Positions 24,558-32,625 of a stretch of 33,653 bases of DNA are shown here, in pieces; within the stretch, counting starts at the first letter, position 1, and every line of letters begins with the position of its first letter. Source of the DNA: Anaerolineae bacterium (GTDB lineage: Bacteria > Chloroflexota > Anaerolineae > Anaerolineales > Villigracilaceae); assembly GCA_018648605.1 (NCBI GenBank), contig JABGQU010000017.1, positions 1-33,653 on the forward strand. Direction: 5' to 3'. The translations under genes were made by a program, and so were the position numbers. Below the pieces are notes generated by a model, which was given only the letters and a program-made list of their open reading frames with translations, did not search any database and was not told where the DNA came from.

Positions 24558-25799
24558 TTACAACTTATTACTATACTTATTCCGCAACACAACCGCGACC
24601 GCATTCAGCGAGAGCAGGATCATCAGCAAAACGATGATCGCAGCAGCGGCGATATTTCTGAATTCAGCTTGCGGGCGCGATGTCCACTGGTAGATTTGGA
24701 TCGGCAGCGCCGTAAATTTCGAGAAGGGGCTTTCGGGGTCGAAGGTGATAAAGGTCGAAGCACCCACCACGACCAACGGCGCCGTCTCACCGAGGGCACG
24801 CGAAATTGCCAAAATCGTACCCGTCAGGATACCGGGAATCGAGTTCGGGAGCACATGGTGCCAAATCGTCTGCCATTTGGTGGCACCCAGCCCAAAGCTG
24901 GCTTGCCGCAATGAGCTCGGCACGGCGCGGATCGCTTCCTGGGCGTTGATAATGATGAGCGGCAGAATCAAGAGTCCCAACGTGAGTCCAGCTGACAGGA
25001 TCGTGCGTCCGTTCGCTGTGGTCGGATCCATTGTCCCCAGAAATGCGCCGCTCGTCACGGGTTCCAGCGCACGCACAAAGATCGCCAATCCCAAAATACC
25101 GTAAATGATGGAGGGCACACCCGCCAGATTATTGATATTGGTCTGGATCAGGCGGTTGATCCACAAGTCACCGGCATATTCTTCAAGATAGATGGCTGCG
25201 CCGACGCCCAGCGGGAAGGCAAAAAGTAGTGTGATGAAAATAACCCACAACGAGCCGAGCACGGCCGTGCGGACGCCTGCTCGCTCCGCGTTGGCGGATT
25301 GCGGCGAGACGAGGAAGTTTCCATTAATCCACGACGTGAAGTGTAGATCGGCATTCGGATATTTTTCGGCAACTTCAGCTTGGATCTCGCTCTTGTGAAA
25401 AAGCGAGTCGAAAAGCGACCAGGTGCTGGCGGCTTCCGGCTCCACAACACGCTCGATAACTAGATCGTAAATCTCTTCACGGGTGCGCTGCTCAAAAGGC
25501 ATCTCGTTTTCAAGATTGCGGAAGTACCCAGCCGAAACATTCTGCTTAAGGATATAAGTCAAGTCGATGGGATGTAACTGCTCAAGCGGAATGCCGTTGA
25601 TCGCCAGACTTTCAGGGTCGATCCGGTTTTCGATAGCGACATAACCAAAAGCCGAGTTGGTAATATTCAGCAGCAAGGCGATCAAGGCGACGATGCCTAC
25701 ACCGGTCGAGATGCGGAAAAGGTTTGACCAAAATTGTCCCGAACGATGTCGCTCGGGAAGGTTATCGGCGAAGCCTTCTTTCTTTTTGATTTCGCTCAT
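24558..25799 (-). CDS. pstA: Phosphate ABC transporter permease PstA with long extracytoplasmic insert
   Basis: 413 aa, well above the roughly 290-300 aa usual for PstA. After a cytoplasmic tail and one helix (about residues 27-50) comes an insert of about 115 polar residues (about 52-170) that would lie outside, then the standard binding-protein-dependent permease core with five helices and the EAIRAVPSSLRQASFGLGATKWQT coupling loop that docks on PstB. It overlaps the pstC stop by ATGA, so they are coupled. The insert has no motif I recognise; it could contact the double-domain PstS. Confidence 0.93.
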   Translation of the reverse strand: MSEIKKKEGFADNLPERHRSGQFWSNLFRISTGVGIVALIALLLNITNSAFGYVAIENRIDPESLAINGIPLEQLHPIDLTYILKQNVSAGYFRNLENEMPFEQRTREEIYDLVIERVVEPEAASTWSLFDSLFHKSEIQAEVAEKYPNADLHFTSWINGNFLVSPQSANAERAGVRTAVLGSLWVIFITLLFAFPLGVGAAIYLEEYAGDLWINRLIQTNINNLAGVPSIIYGILGLAIFVRALEPVTSGAFLGTMDPTTANGRTILSAGLTLGLLILPLIIINAQEAIRAVPSSLRQASFGLGATKWQTIWHHVLPNSIPGILTGTILAISRALGETAPLVVVGASTFITFDPESPFSKFTALPIQIYQWTSRPQAEFRNIAAAAIIVLLMILLSLNAVAVVLRNKYSNKL

Positions 25800-26722
25800 T
25801 CATACACCTCACGGAAGCGGCGCACAATACGCTGGCTGATGACGTTCAGGCTGAGGGTCATGAAGAAGAGTGTCAGACCAATCGCAAAGATGCTGTTATA
25901 GTCGATCGAGTCGTAGCTCAGGTCGCCACCGCTGATGCGGACGATATGCCCCGTCATCGTTTCGGCGGCTTCGAAGGGATTGAAAGTGAAGTTCGAGCCA
26001 GCCCCTGCTGCGACAGCGACAATCATCGTCTCACCGATCGCGCGCGAAATCGAGACGATGAAAGCCGCCATGATGCCGGAGATAGCAGCAGGCAAGACCA
26101 CTTTCACGGCAGTTTCAAGTTTGGTTGCACCCAAACCGTAAGCCGCTTCACGCAGGGAGCGCGGCACCGCGCTGAGGGCATCTTCGCTCATCGACGAGAC
26201 CATCGGGATGACCAGAATGCCGATCACAAGTCCTGCCGAAGCAGTATTGTAAATATCGACCACGTTCGCGCCGAAAATGGAGCGCAGCAGCGGGGTCATA
26301 AAGGTCAGGGCAAAGTAGCCGTAAACAACGGTCGGGATGCCTGCCAATACTTCCAGAATAGGCTTTAGGGTCTGGCGTGCCTTATGCGTGGCATATTCGC
26401 TCAGGTAGAGCGCAATACTCAACCCGATCGGCAAGGCGACCAGCATGGCGATGAGCGTCGTCATTAAGGTTGCGTTGAGCAGGGGCCAGATGCCAAACTG
26501 CCCAATTTGGGGATTCCATTTTGTGCCGCTAAAATATTCCCATAAGGAAACTTGAGAAAAGAAATGCATCGCTTCCTTACCCAACTCATAGACAATGCCT
26601 ATGGTGGTCAGGATCGAGAATGCACCTGCCAAAAAGAGCGATGCCTGAATAAGGCTTTCACCCCAGCGTCGCTTTTTACGCAGGTCTACACGAGGAGAAT
26701 TTGCTTGTTTGTTTTCTTGCAT
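25796..26722 (-). CDS. pstC: Phosphate ABC transporter permease PstC
   Basis: 308-aa six-helix permease with the PstC-type LREAAYGLGATKLET coupling loop and a polar segment after helix 1 (FFSQVSLWEYFSGTKWNPQIGQFG) characteristic of PstC. It forms the membrane channel with PstA. It follows pstS by 85 bases containing a strong hairpin and is translationally coupled to pstA. Length is normal. Confidence 0.95.
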   Translation of the reverse strand: MQENKQANSPRVDLRKKRRWGESLIQASLFLAGAFSILTTIGIVYELGKEAMHFFSQVSLWEYFSGTKWNPQIGQFGIWPLLNATLMTTLIAMLVALPIGLSIALYLSEYATHKARQTLKPILEVLAGIPTVVYGYFALTFMTPLLRSIFGANVVDIYNTASAGLVIGILVIPMVSSMSEDALSAVPRSLREAAYGLGATKLETAVKVVLPAAISGIMAAFIVSISRAIGETMIVAVAAGAGSNFTFNPFEAAETMTGHIVRISGGDLSYDSIDYNSIFAIGLTLFFMTLSLNVISQRIVRRFREVYE

Positions 26723-26750
26723 GAAGAATCTCTCTTTGAACGCTCAAAAT

Positions 26751-26769
26751 CCCCATCGCATGGATGGGG
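26751..26769. promoter_or_regulatory. Hairpin in the pstS-pstC spacer
   Basis: CCCCATC-GCATG-GATGGGG, a perfect 7-bp stem with 5-base loop, without a T run on the minus strand. Hairpins here commonly protect the 3' end of the binding-protein mRNA and give excess PstS over permease; that role is inferred. Confidence 0.6.
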
Positions 26770-26807
26770 AAGATGAGCTTGCTGGAAACAAATGTCGAAG
26801 TACTATT

Positions 26808-28715
26808 TTATTGACCCATCGCATCGAGCCAAGCCCGCTGACCAACGGTCACGTCAGCAGGGAAGTAGCCAACTTGGGAAATCTCTTCGTTGACGTAGGT
26901 CAGGAAGAAGTTGATGTAAGCAGCAACCTGCGGTTTTTCCTGCATGATGCTGGCGTCCGAGTAAAGGAAGAGCGGACGAGCCAACGGATAGGTGGCGGCG
27001 TCAACGCTCTCGGCGGAAGGTACGATACCTTCGATGGAGAGCACATTCAGCTTATCAGCGTTTTCGGCATAATAAGCGTAGCCAAAGAAACCGATCGCGT
27101 AGGGACTGCCTTCGATACCCTGAACGAGGACATTATCGTCTTCAGAAAGCTGGGTATTGGAAGCAGAGAGCATGGGTTCTTCATCTTTGGCGAAGATCTC
27201 TTCCACGAAGTAGTCAAAGGTGCCGCTGTCTGTGCCGGGGATGTAGCGCAGGATGTCTTCGGCGGGGTAAGCGGGATTGACATCAGACCATTTCTCGGCA
27301 GTCGAGAAGATCAGCGCCAGTTCTTCTTTGGTAACGTTGGTCAGGAAGTCGTTTTCGGTGCTGACGGTGACTGCCAGAGCATCGGTACCAACACGGAATT
27401 CAACCGGAGTGCGACCAATCGCGGCACAAGCTTCAACTTCGCTGTCTTTGATCGGGCGGGAAGCATTGGCAACATCCGTCTCACCGGAGACACAGAAGCG
27501 TTCATAACCAGCGCCGGAGCCGATCGAGTCGATCGTGATCTGACCAGCAAAACCTTCATCCTGGAAGCGCTCAGCCATCACTTCGGCGAGCGGGAAGACA
27601 GTCGAGCTACCAGCGGAAACCACATCACCGGAAACGGTGGCCGGATTAACCATTGGGAGCATCCCCATTTCTTCAGCGGGCATGGCGGTGACATCAGCAG
27701 CCATTGCATCGAGCCAAGCCTGTTGACCAACGGTGACGTCTGCGGGGAAGTAGCCAACTTGGGAAATCTCTTCGTTGACATAGGTCAGGAAGAAGTTGAT
27801 GTAGGCAGCAACCTGCGGTTTTTCCTGCATGATGCTGGCATCCGAGTAGAGGAAGAGCGGGCGAGCCAACGGATAGGTGGCGGCGTCAACACTCTCGGCA
27901 GAAGGAACAATATCTTCGATGGAGAGCACGTTCAGCTTGTCAGCGTTTTCGGCATAATAAGCGTAGCCGAAGAAACCGATCGCGTAGGGGCTGCCTTCGA
28001 TACCCTGAACGAGGACGTTGTCATCTTCAGAAAGCTGGGTATTGGATGCAGAGAGCATGGGTTCTTCATCTTTGGCGAAGATCTCTTCCACAAAGTAGTC
28101 GAAGGTGCCGCTGTCGGTGCCGGGGATGTAGCGCAGGATGTCTTCTGCGGGGTAAGCCGGATTCACATCAGACCATTTCTCGGCGGTCGAGAATATCATC
28201 GCCAATTCTTCTTTGGTGACGTTGGTCAGGAAGTCGTTTTCGGTGCTGACGGTGACTGCCAGAGCATCGGTGCCGACACGGAACTCAATCGGGGTGCGAC
28301 CAATCGCTACACAAGCTTCAACTTCGCTGTCTTTGATCGGGCGGGAAGCATTCGCAACATCCGTCTCACCAGACACGCAGAAGCGTTCGTAACCAGCGCC
28401 GGAACCGATCGAGTCGATCGTGATCTGACCAGCAAAACCTTCATCCTGGAAGCGCTCAGCCATCACTTCGGCGAGCGGGAAGACAGTCGAGCTACCAGCG
28501 GAAACCACATCGCCGGAAACGGCAGCGGGATCAACCATCGGGAGCATGCTTTCGTGCATTTCTGCAGCAGGCGCTTCTTCCACAGTCGTCTGTGGAGCGG
28601 CGGTATCTCCAGTTTGAGGGGCAGCAACAGGTTCAGCAGCGGCGCCACCACAGGCAGCCAATGCCATGCTGGCGACAACCAAAATCATTATTAAAGCAAA
28701 TAAGTGTTTACGCAT
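26808..28715 (-). CDS. pstS: Double-domain phosphate-binding lipoprotein PstS
   Basis: 635-aa lipoprotein, about twice the usual length. The signal peptide ends in a lipobox, LAAC at residues 18-21, followed by an Ala/Pro/Thr-rich linker to about residue 56. Two complete PstS-type binding domains follow in tandem (282 codons each, about 57-338 and 352-633), joined by a 13-residue linker. Each has AGSSTVFPL, SIGSGAGYERF, ASRPIKDSE and GTDSGTF, which bind phosphate. By eye the units differ at only 7 residues, while many silent base differences exist. It captures phosphate outside the membrane and hands it to PstC/PstA. The start follows AAGGAG 11 bases upstream. It is the first gene of the operon behind a Pho-box-like promoter. 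Confidence 0.94.
   Translation of the reverse strand: MRKHLFALIMILVVASMALAACGGAAAEPVAAPQTGDTAAPQTTVEEAPAAEMHESMLPMVDPAAVSGDVVSAGSSTVFPLAEVMAERFQDEGFAGQITIDSIGSGAGYERFCVSGETDVANASRPIKDSEVEACVAIGRTPIEFRVGTDALAVTVSTENDFLTNVTKEELAMIFSTAEKWSDVNPAYPAEDILRYIPGTDSGTFDYFVEEIFAKDEEPMLSASNTQLSEDDNVLVQGIEGSPYAIGFFGYAYYAENADKLNVLSIEDIVPSAESVDAATYPLARPLFLYSDASIMQEKPQVAAYINFFLTYVNEEISQVGYFPADVTVGQQAWLDAMAADVTAMPAEEMGMLPMVNPATVSGDVVSAGSSTVFPLAEVMAERFQDEGFAGQITIDSIGSGAGYERFCVSGETDVANASRPIKDSEVEACAAIGRTPVEFRVGTDALAVTVSTENDFLTNVTKEELALIFSTAEKWSDVNPAYPAEDILRYIPGTDSGTFDYFVEEIFAKDEEPMLSASNTQLSEDDNVLVQGIEGSPYAIGFFGYAYYAENADKLNVLSIEGIVPSAESVDAATYPLARPLFLYSDASIMQEKPQVAAYINFFLTYVNEEISQVGYFPADVTVGQRAWLDAMGQ
26817..27662 (-). 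repeat. pstS tandem unit 2 (C-terminal copy)
   Basis: 846-bp unit coding for the second phosphate-binding domain. It repeats with a period of 885 bp the unit at 27702-28547; the extra 39 bp code for the linker. Confidence 0.9.
27702..28547 (-). repeat. pstS tandem unit 1 (N-terminal copy)
   Basis: 846-bp unit coding for the first phosphate-binding domain, in frame with and nearly identical in protein sequence to the downstream copy, but with numerous third-position differences. Confidence 0.9.
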
Positions 28716-28755
28716 TTTTTTTCTTTTCTCCTTGTTTATGAATTAACATGCTGGA

Positions 28756-28810
28756 ATAATAGCAAGCACCGATTAAAGTCAATGGAAGAGATTGTTAACA
28801 ACTGTTTAAA
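28756..28810 (-). promoter_or_regulatory. pstS promoter with Pho-box-like direct repeat
   Basis: Reading on the minus strand: TTTAAACA (28810-28803) and TTAACA (28798-28793) form a direct repeat of about 10-11 bp period like PhoP/PhoB sites; 10 bases later TTGACT (28782-28777), a 15-bp spacer and TATTAT (28761-28756). The short spacer fits an activator-dependent promoter. Confidence 0.5.
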
Positions 28811-29118
28811 GTAATTGGATAAAAAAGCATCGCTCCACTTTCAACTTGCTCTTTGCAACCCAAGCGGATGCCCAACATCAACATCATCCTGCCCAAGCCG
28901 TTAAATGAGAGAACGCCCGCTAAATTAACGGACGCTCTCTGCACGAAGGAGGAATACGAGCGAAACTATTGATTACAGAAGAAGATAGAAGCTCGATTTT
29001 TGTAAAAACAGTGCGCTGCCTTACCTATAAAACGAAGATACGAGTATCCCAAACAAAGGGGAAGAAAAAAATATTACAGCGCACTGATATTGTATTTCTG
29101 TTGGGATCAGTGAAAAGA
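28811..29118. other. Intergenic region with two inverted repeats
   Basis: No ORF is supportable here. 28909-28941 folds as an interrupted hairpin (AGAG..CG.CCG facing CGG.CG..CTCT). CAGTGCGCTG (29009-29018) and CAGCGCACTG (29077-29086) are perfect 10-bp inverted arms separated by 58 AT-rich bases. This could be a small RNA or a decayed mobile repeat; I cannot decide which. Confidence 0.4.
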
Positions 29119-29132
29119 ACCCTGAACAGGGT
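29119..29132 (-). terminator. Terminator-like hairpin after the CBS-GAF gene
   Basis: ACCCTG-AA-CAGGGT, perfect 6-bp arms; on the minus strand it is followed by TCTTTTC. The two-base loop is tight and the T run short, so termination may be partial. Confidence 0.5.
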
Positions 29133-29146
29133 AAAGGGATAAAGCA

Positions 29147-30154
29147 CTAATTTGTAAAGAGCATTCTTTTTTGCGATCCCAAATTTGAAGATAAAACAAC
29201 ACGCCGATAGCTATTGGAAGACCCTGTCAAAAGATGTCCTATGATGATGCCCAAATACCAGGCATAATTTTCAGCAAGCTCTTTCTCATTAGCCAAAAAA
29301 GGCGTATGTGCATATCGATATAAAGACAACGTCCCCAAATTCTGCTTTCCATCCGATAATGGGATACCCATCCACGCTTTCCAATCTTTTTTTAGCAAAC
29401 CGTCAACATCTTCTCGAAACAACACTCCATGCTCATCGTCCACACAAATAATCTGATTGAAAGATTCCGGCAACTGATGAAAGGAAAATTCTTTAGCACT
29501 TGGCTGCATCGGACGAATAAAACGCTCGCCTTTAAGATAAAAGGGACAATCTGTTTTATGATGGGTAAAAACCATCGCTTCATGAAAAGGCACAACTTCA
29601 CGCAAGGCATCCATAATCTTTTCTACCCCCACATCTTCCATATCATCTTCAACGATAGCACCACAATTATTCAATTTCATTGCAACTGTGTTCAGGTTTT
29701 CAAGCATACTTGCTTGCACCATAATCAAACTCTGCATATCGAGCAATCGGTATTTGCCTGCATAAAAAACAACAACCGGATGATAAAGCGTTGCATCCTC
29801 GCGGACCAACGCACGCTGAACAGCGTCATCCACACGCATCTCGCCAGGCAAAATAAGCGGCGCAGAAATATGAAGCTCCTGATATAAGACCCTAATCATC
29901 TTATTCAAGAAAAGATCAATGCCATAAGGTCTCCCTAATCTCTCAAAAAGGATTTGGCGCGGAATCATGCCCACAAAATTTTCTTCATCATAAAGCAAAA
30001 CTCCTGGAATTTTCGGATTATCTCTCAGCTTTTTTGCAACATAGCTTGTTGTTTCTCTAACAGAAACAGAGAAATCATACGCTGAAATATCTCCTATACA
30101 GACGGGAGGTTGACGTTTTGCAGTTGCTGAATGTGAAAATCTCTGGGTTTTCAT
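29147..30154 (-). CDS. CBS-like and GAF-domain signalling protein
   Basis: 335-aa soluble protein. Residues about 20-150 resemble the CBS-pair region seen at the N-terminus of many bacterial signalling proteins (GVLLYDEENFVGMIPRQILFERLGRPYGIDLF, then DDAVQRALVRED and VVVFYAGKYRLLD). A short helix leads to a GAF-like domain at about 170-310 (MDALREVVPFHEAMVF, WMGIPLSDGKQNLGTLSLYR). No GGDEF, kinase or output domain follows, so it probably senses a ligand and acts through partners, or is a truncated relative of larger cyclase/kinase proteins. It sits 18 bases after surE and ahead of the pst operon in the same direction. Function not assignable. Confidence 0.65.
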   Translation of the reverse strand: MKTQRFSHSATAKRQPPVCIGDISAYDFSVSVRETTSYVAKKLRDNPKIPGVLLYDEENFVGMIPRQILFERLGRPYGIDLFLNKMIRVLYQELHISAPLILPGEMRVDDAVQRALVREDATLYHPVVVFYAGKYRLLDMQSLIMVQASMLENLNTVAMKLNNCGAIVEDDMEDVGVEKIMDALREVVPFHEAMVFTHHKTDCPFYLKGERFIRPMQPSAKEFSFHQLPESFNQIICVDDEHGVLFREDVDGLLKKDWKAWMGIPLSDGKQNLGTLSLYRYAHTPFLANEKELAENYAWYLGIIIGHLLTGSSNSYRRVVLSSNLGSQKRMLFTN

Positions 30155-30172
30155 TTAGGCACCAGTAAAGTG

Positions 30173-30988
30173 CTATTTCTCTTCTTTTTTAGCGGATGTG
30201 GCTTTTATAGCTTTCTCGCTCCAATCCCATGTATTGAGATCAGTCAGAGCACGGTAAGCCGTCAAGTCAAGATGCAAGGGTGTGATCGAAACATATCTAT
30301 CTGCCAGGGCACCGATGTCGGTACCGCGTTCTGGGACGCCGGTTGGCGCTTCGCCACCGATCCAGTAGTAGGGGCGTCCACGCGGATCCACCCGTTCGTC
30401 GAGGCGACTGTGGTAGACGCGTAATCCTAGACGAGTCAATCTAAATCCGCGTAATTGTTCACTTGGGAGAAAGGGCAAGTTGACGTTCAGGAATGTTTCT
30501 TCCGGCAACTCTTTTGCGAGGACATGTTCGACAACTTGTCGCGCCGCTTTCGCAGCCGGTGCAAAATCCACCATTCCAACATGGTCTTCCGGCACTTCCA
30601 ATGAAACGGCGACAGCCGGAATGCCAGCAATAATGGCTTCCATTGCAGCCGTGACTGTGCCTGAGTAGGTAACATCGTGACCAAGGTTGGCGCCGATATT
30701 GATACCAGAGACGACCAGATCAATTTTCTCTTTGAGATAGCCTAGTGTGGCGAGCGCAACACAATCGGAGGGCGCACCATCGCCCGCAAAGGCTTGTGTT
30801 CCATCTGCAAGGATGACCTCGCGCACGCGCAGGGCACGGTCGAGGGTTTTGACGTGACCGCTGCCAGACCAGTTACGGTCGGGCGCGAGAATACTTACTT
30901 TGCCGAGCTTGCGCATTTCTTGCGCCAAAGCCAGCAGACCCGGGGCGGTCACCCCATCGTCATTTGTTACTAAAATATGTTTTTCCAT
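30173..30988 (-). CDS. surE: 5'/3'-nucleotidase SurE
   Basis: 271-aa SurE-family phosphatase acting on nucleoside monophosphates and related phosphates in the cytoplasm. The N-terminal VTNDDG metal-binding motif (about residues 7-12), PDRNWSGSGH (about 37-46), the GDGAPSDCV motif (about 69-77) and SGINIGANLGHDVTYSGTVTAA are diagnostic. Length is typical. The ATG at 30988 directly adjoins the stop of a small membrane-protein gene (TAAATGG), so the two are probably translated from one mRNA. Its substrate here is unproven. Confidence 0.95.
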   Translation of the reverse strand: MEKHILVTNDDGVTAPGLLALAQEMRKLGKVSILAPDRNWSGSGHVKTLDRALRVREVILADGTQAFAGDGAPSDCVALATLGYLKEKIDLVVSGINIGANLGHDVTYSGTVTAAMEAIIAGIPAVAVSLEVPEDHVGMVDFAPAAKAARQVVEHVLAKELPEETFLNVNLPFLPSEQLRGFRLTRLGLRVYHSRLDERVDPRGRPYYWIGGEAPTGVPERGTDIGALADRYVSITPLHLDLTAYRALTDLNTWDWSEKAIKATSAKKEEK

Positions 30989-31102
30989 TTACCTATTCTT
31001 AAGATTCTTTTGGCGATATTGACCGCGTTTCTGCGCGGTATCAATAGCAATAACGATTACGAATGCAACGATCATCACGATCAGGGATATGATTTCCATC
31101 AT
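30989..31102 (-). CDS. Small one-helix membrane protein (36/37 aa)
   Basis: Short reading frame starting ATGATG at 31102 with AAGGAG (31112-31107) 4 or 7 bases upstream, so translation may begin at either Met. It encodes MEIISLIVMIVAFVIVIAID followed by a basic tail (TAQKRGQYRQKNLKNR): one transmembrane helix with the positive end presumably inside. Its stop touches the surE start. Strong ribosome site, clear helix and exact gene abutment support it as a real gene. No family recognised. Confidence 0.65.
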   Translation of the reverse strand: MMEIISLIVMIVAFVIVIAIDTAQKRGQYRQKNLKNR

Positions 31103-31180
31103 TTTTCTCCTTGTTTACAATCACCATCTTAGTCCGCTATCTTTAAGGATAGATTAAGAGCAGAATAACATTTTGCAAAG

Positions 31181-31215
31181 AAAAAATCCTGCACCAGGCT
31201 GGTATAGGATTTTTT
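31181..31215. terminator. Bidirectional terminator after pncB
   Basis: AATCCT (31185-31190) and AGGATT (31206-31211) close an inner ACCA/TGGT stem; A and T runs flank both sides. On the minus strand it ends the pncB transcript (stop at 31279) and separates it from the small-ORF/surE unit. Confidence 0.75.
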
Positions 31216-31278
31216 ACATTTCAGTTAGGGGATAAAACCATCCCTGTGATGACATTCTGCGCCGTTAAAAAGCCGCCG

Positions 31279-32622
31279 CTAGAAGACCCGTTTAAGGTCA
31301 GGGTTGGGGCTGGGGGCGCGTCCGACTTTTGCCATATCAACCCACTCGTCGTGTATTTTGACGCGGACGACATCGGCGGTGAAGTCGGTGACGGTTTCAC
31401 CGTGGTAATCGAAAAGCGAGGAGCCGACGCCGAAAATATCGACGGGGACATCGAGGTTCTCAAAGCGGCGAATCTTTTCGGGGTTGAATCCGCCCGAGAC
31501 AACGATCTTGACTTGCTGGCAGTATTCTCGTGCGGCAGCCTGTTTGGATTCTGGCAAGTTCCATTCTTCCCATGCAGAATCCAGCGCTTGTCGGGCTAAA
31601 AAGACAAGGCGCGGTGTCACGCCCAAATCAAGGTCGGGGTCGCCGAGCGGAGCGACGGATACATCCCGCAGGCTGCCGCTCGTATCCAGCCGCACACCGA
31701 AAAGGCGATAGCGCTCCGCTTCATCCGCTTTGCCTTCGGAGAGCAGGCGGTCATATTCGAAGAACATGGCTTTGCAAGTGGCGAGTGAGTCGGCGATGGT
31801 GTCGTTGTTGAAATCGACCAGCGCGATGCGCGGAATGTGCGTAGGCAGGGCGCGCGAGAAGGCGAGCATAGCTTCGGGCGTGTCGCCGAGGAAGCAAGCG
31901 AGCACCGCGTGGGCGACCGTGCCGCCGCCCGAACCGCCCCACCAGTCGCCTTGCGCATCCGTTGAGACAAAAGATTCGAGTTTTTGAGCGTAATCGAAAT
32001 TAAAACGCTGCACAGCGATGTCGTAGGCGTAGCCGTCGGCTGCCTGGACTTCATGCAGGTCAAAGCGTGCCGGGAAAAAGAGTACCGGCTTGCCGTTGGC
32101 AGCGACAAGGGTTTTGTAAACATTCGTGGCGATGCGGCTGGCGCGCGTCAGGATGCCAAGCGTAGGGGTTTCGAGCAGGGCAAAATCGCGGTAACGTCCG
32201 CGTATCTTAATAACAGGCTGGACTTTACGCGGCTCGCCGTTGTAGTTGACAATGTCGCCGTCCTGCACCGCCCAAACTTCGAGCTTATCCCAACTTTCGA
32301 CAAAATTCTCGCCTTCCCATGTGCCTGAGCAATAACGGAGCATTTCGAGGGCTTTGTCAACGCCAACGATGACGGTTGTGCCTTTACGGCGTGTGAACCA
32401 CTGCATCTCGACTTCCATATTGCCGACATCAATGCCTGCGCTGGAGACATCTGCGGGCAAATTATTGCGCTCACCCTGATAGGTGTAGCCGCTCTCGGCA
32501 AGATTAGTCAGCAAAATGCTAATATTCTGGAAATATTTATCCGAGTACCAGCCGCGCCGCATCCGCTCGATATCGAGCTTGAAGGTTTCGTTCGTCAATC
32601 GTTTCTTATCAAAAAGGGACAT
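31279..32622 (-). CDS. pncB: Nicotinate phosphoribosyltransferase
   Basis: 447-aa NAPRTase-family enzyme joining nicotinate to PRPP to give nicotinate mononucleotide in NAD salvage. Recognisable parts: LDIERMRRGWYSDKYF at the N-terminus, the central ETPTLGILTRASRIATNVYK, PARFDLHEVQAADGYAYD, the GGSGGGTVAHAV segment, FGVRLDTSGSLRDVS and the phosphate-binding KIVVSGGFNPEKIRRF with VDIFGVGSSLF near the C-terminus. The usual substrate loop order is kept. It lies 3 bases after the nicotinamidase-like gene, so nicotinamide could be deamidated and converted in one operon. Confidence 0.88.
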   Translation of the reverse strand: MSLFDKKRLTNETFKLDIERMRRGWYSDKYFQNISILLTNLAESGYTYQGERNNLPADVSSAGIDVGNMEVEMQWFTRRKGTTVIVGVDKALEMLRYCSGTWEGENFVESWDKLEVWAVQDGDIVNYNGEPRKVQPVIKIRGRYRDFALLETPTLGILTRASRIATNVYKTLVAANGKPVLFFPARFDLHEVQAADGYAYDIAVQRFNFDYAQKLESFVSTDAQGDWWGGSGGGTVAHAVLACFLGDTPEAMLAFSRALPTHIPRIALVDFNNDTIADSLATCKAMFFEYDRLLSEGKADEAERYRLFGVRLDTSGSLRDVSVAPLGDPDLDLGVTPRLVFLARQALDSAWEEWNLPESKQAAAREYCQQVKIVVSGGFNPEKIRRFENLDVPVDIFGVGSSLFDYHGETVTDFTADVVRVKIHDEWVDMAKVGRAPSPNPDLKRVF

Positions 32623-32625
32623 AAT

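Noticed and set aside
26817-28547. The pstS tandem duplication as an assembly error
   Set aside because: The copies differ at many silent sites spread along the unit, which a duplicated read or collapse would not create.
26709-28694. 661-aa open frame on the plus strand opposite pstS
   Set aside because: It is the antisense shadow of the duplicated pstS gene; its internal repeat simply mirrors pstS, and it has no family resemblance. PstS has a lipobox, motifs and operon context.
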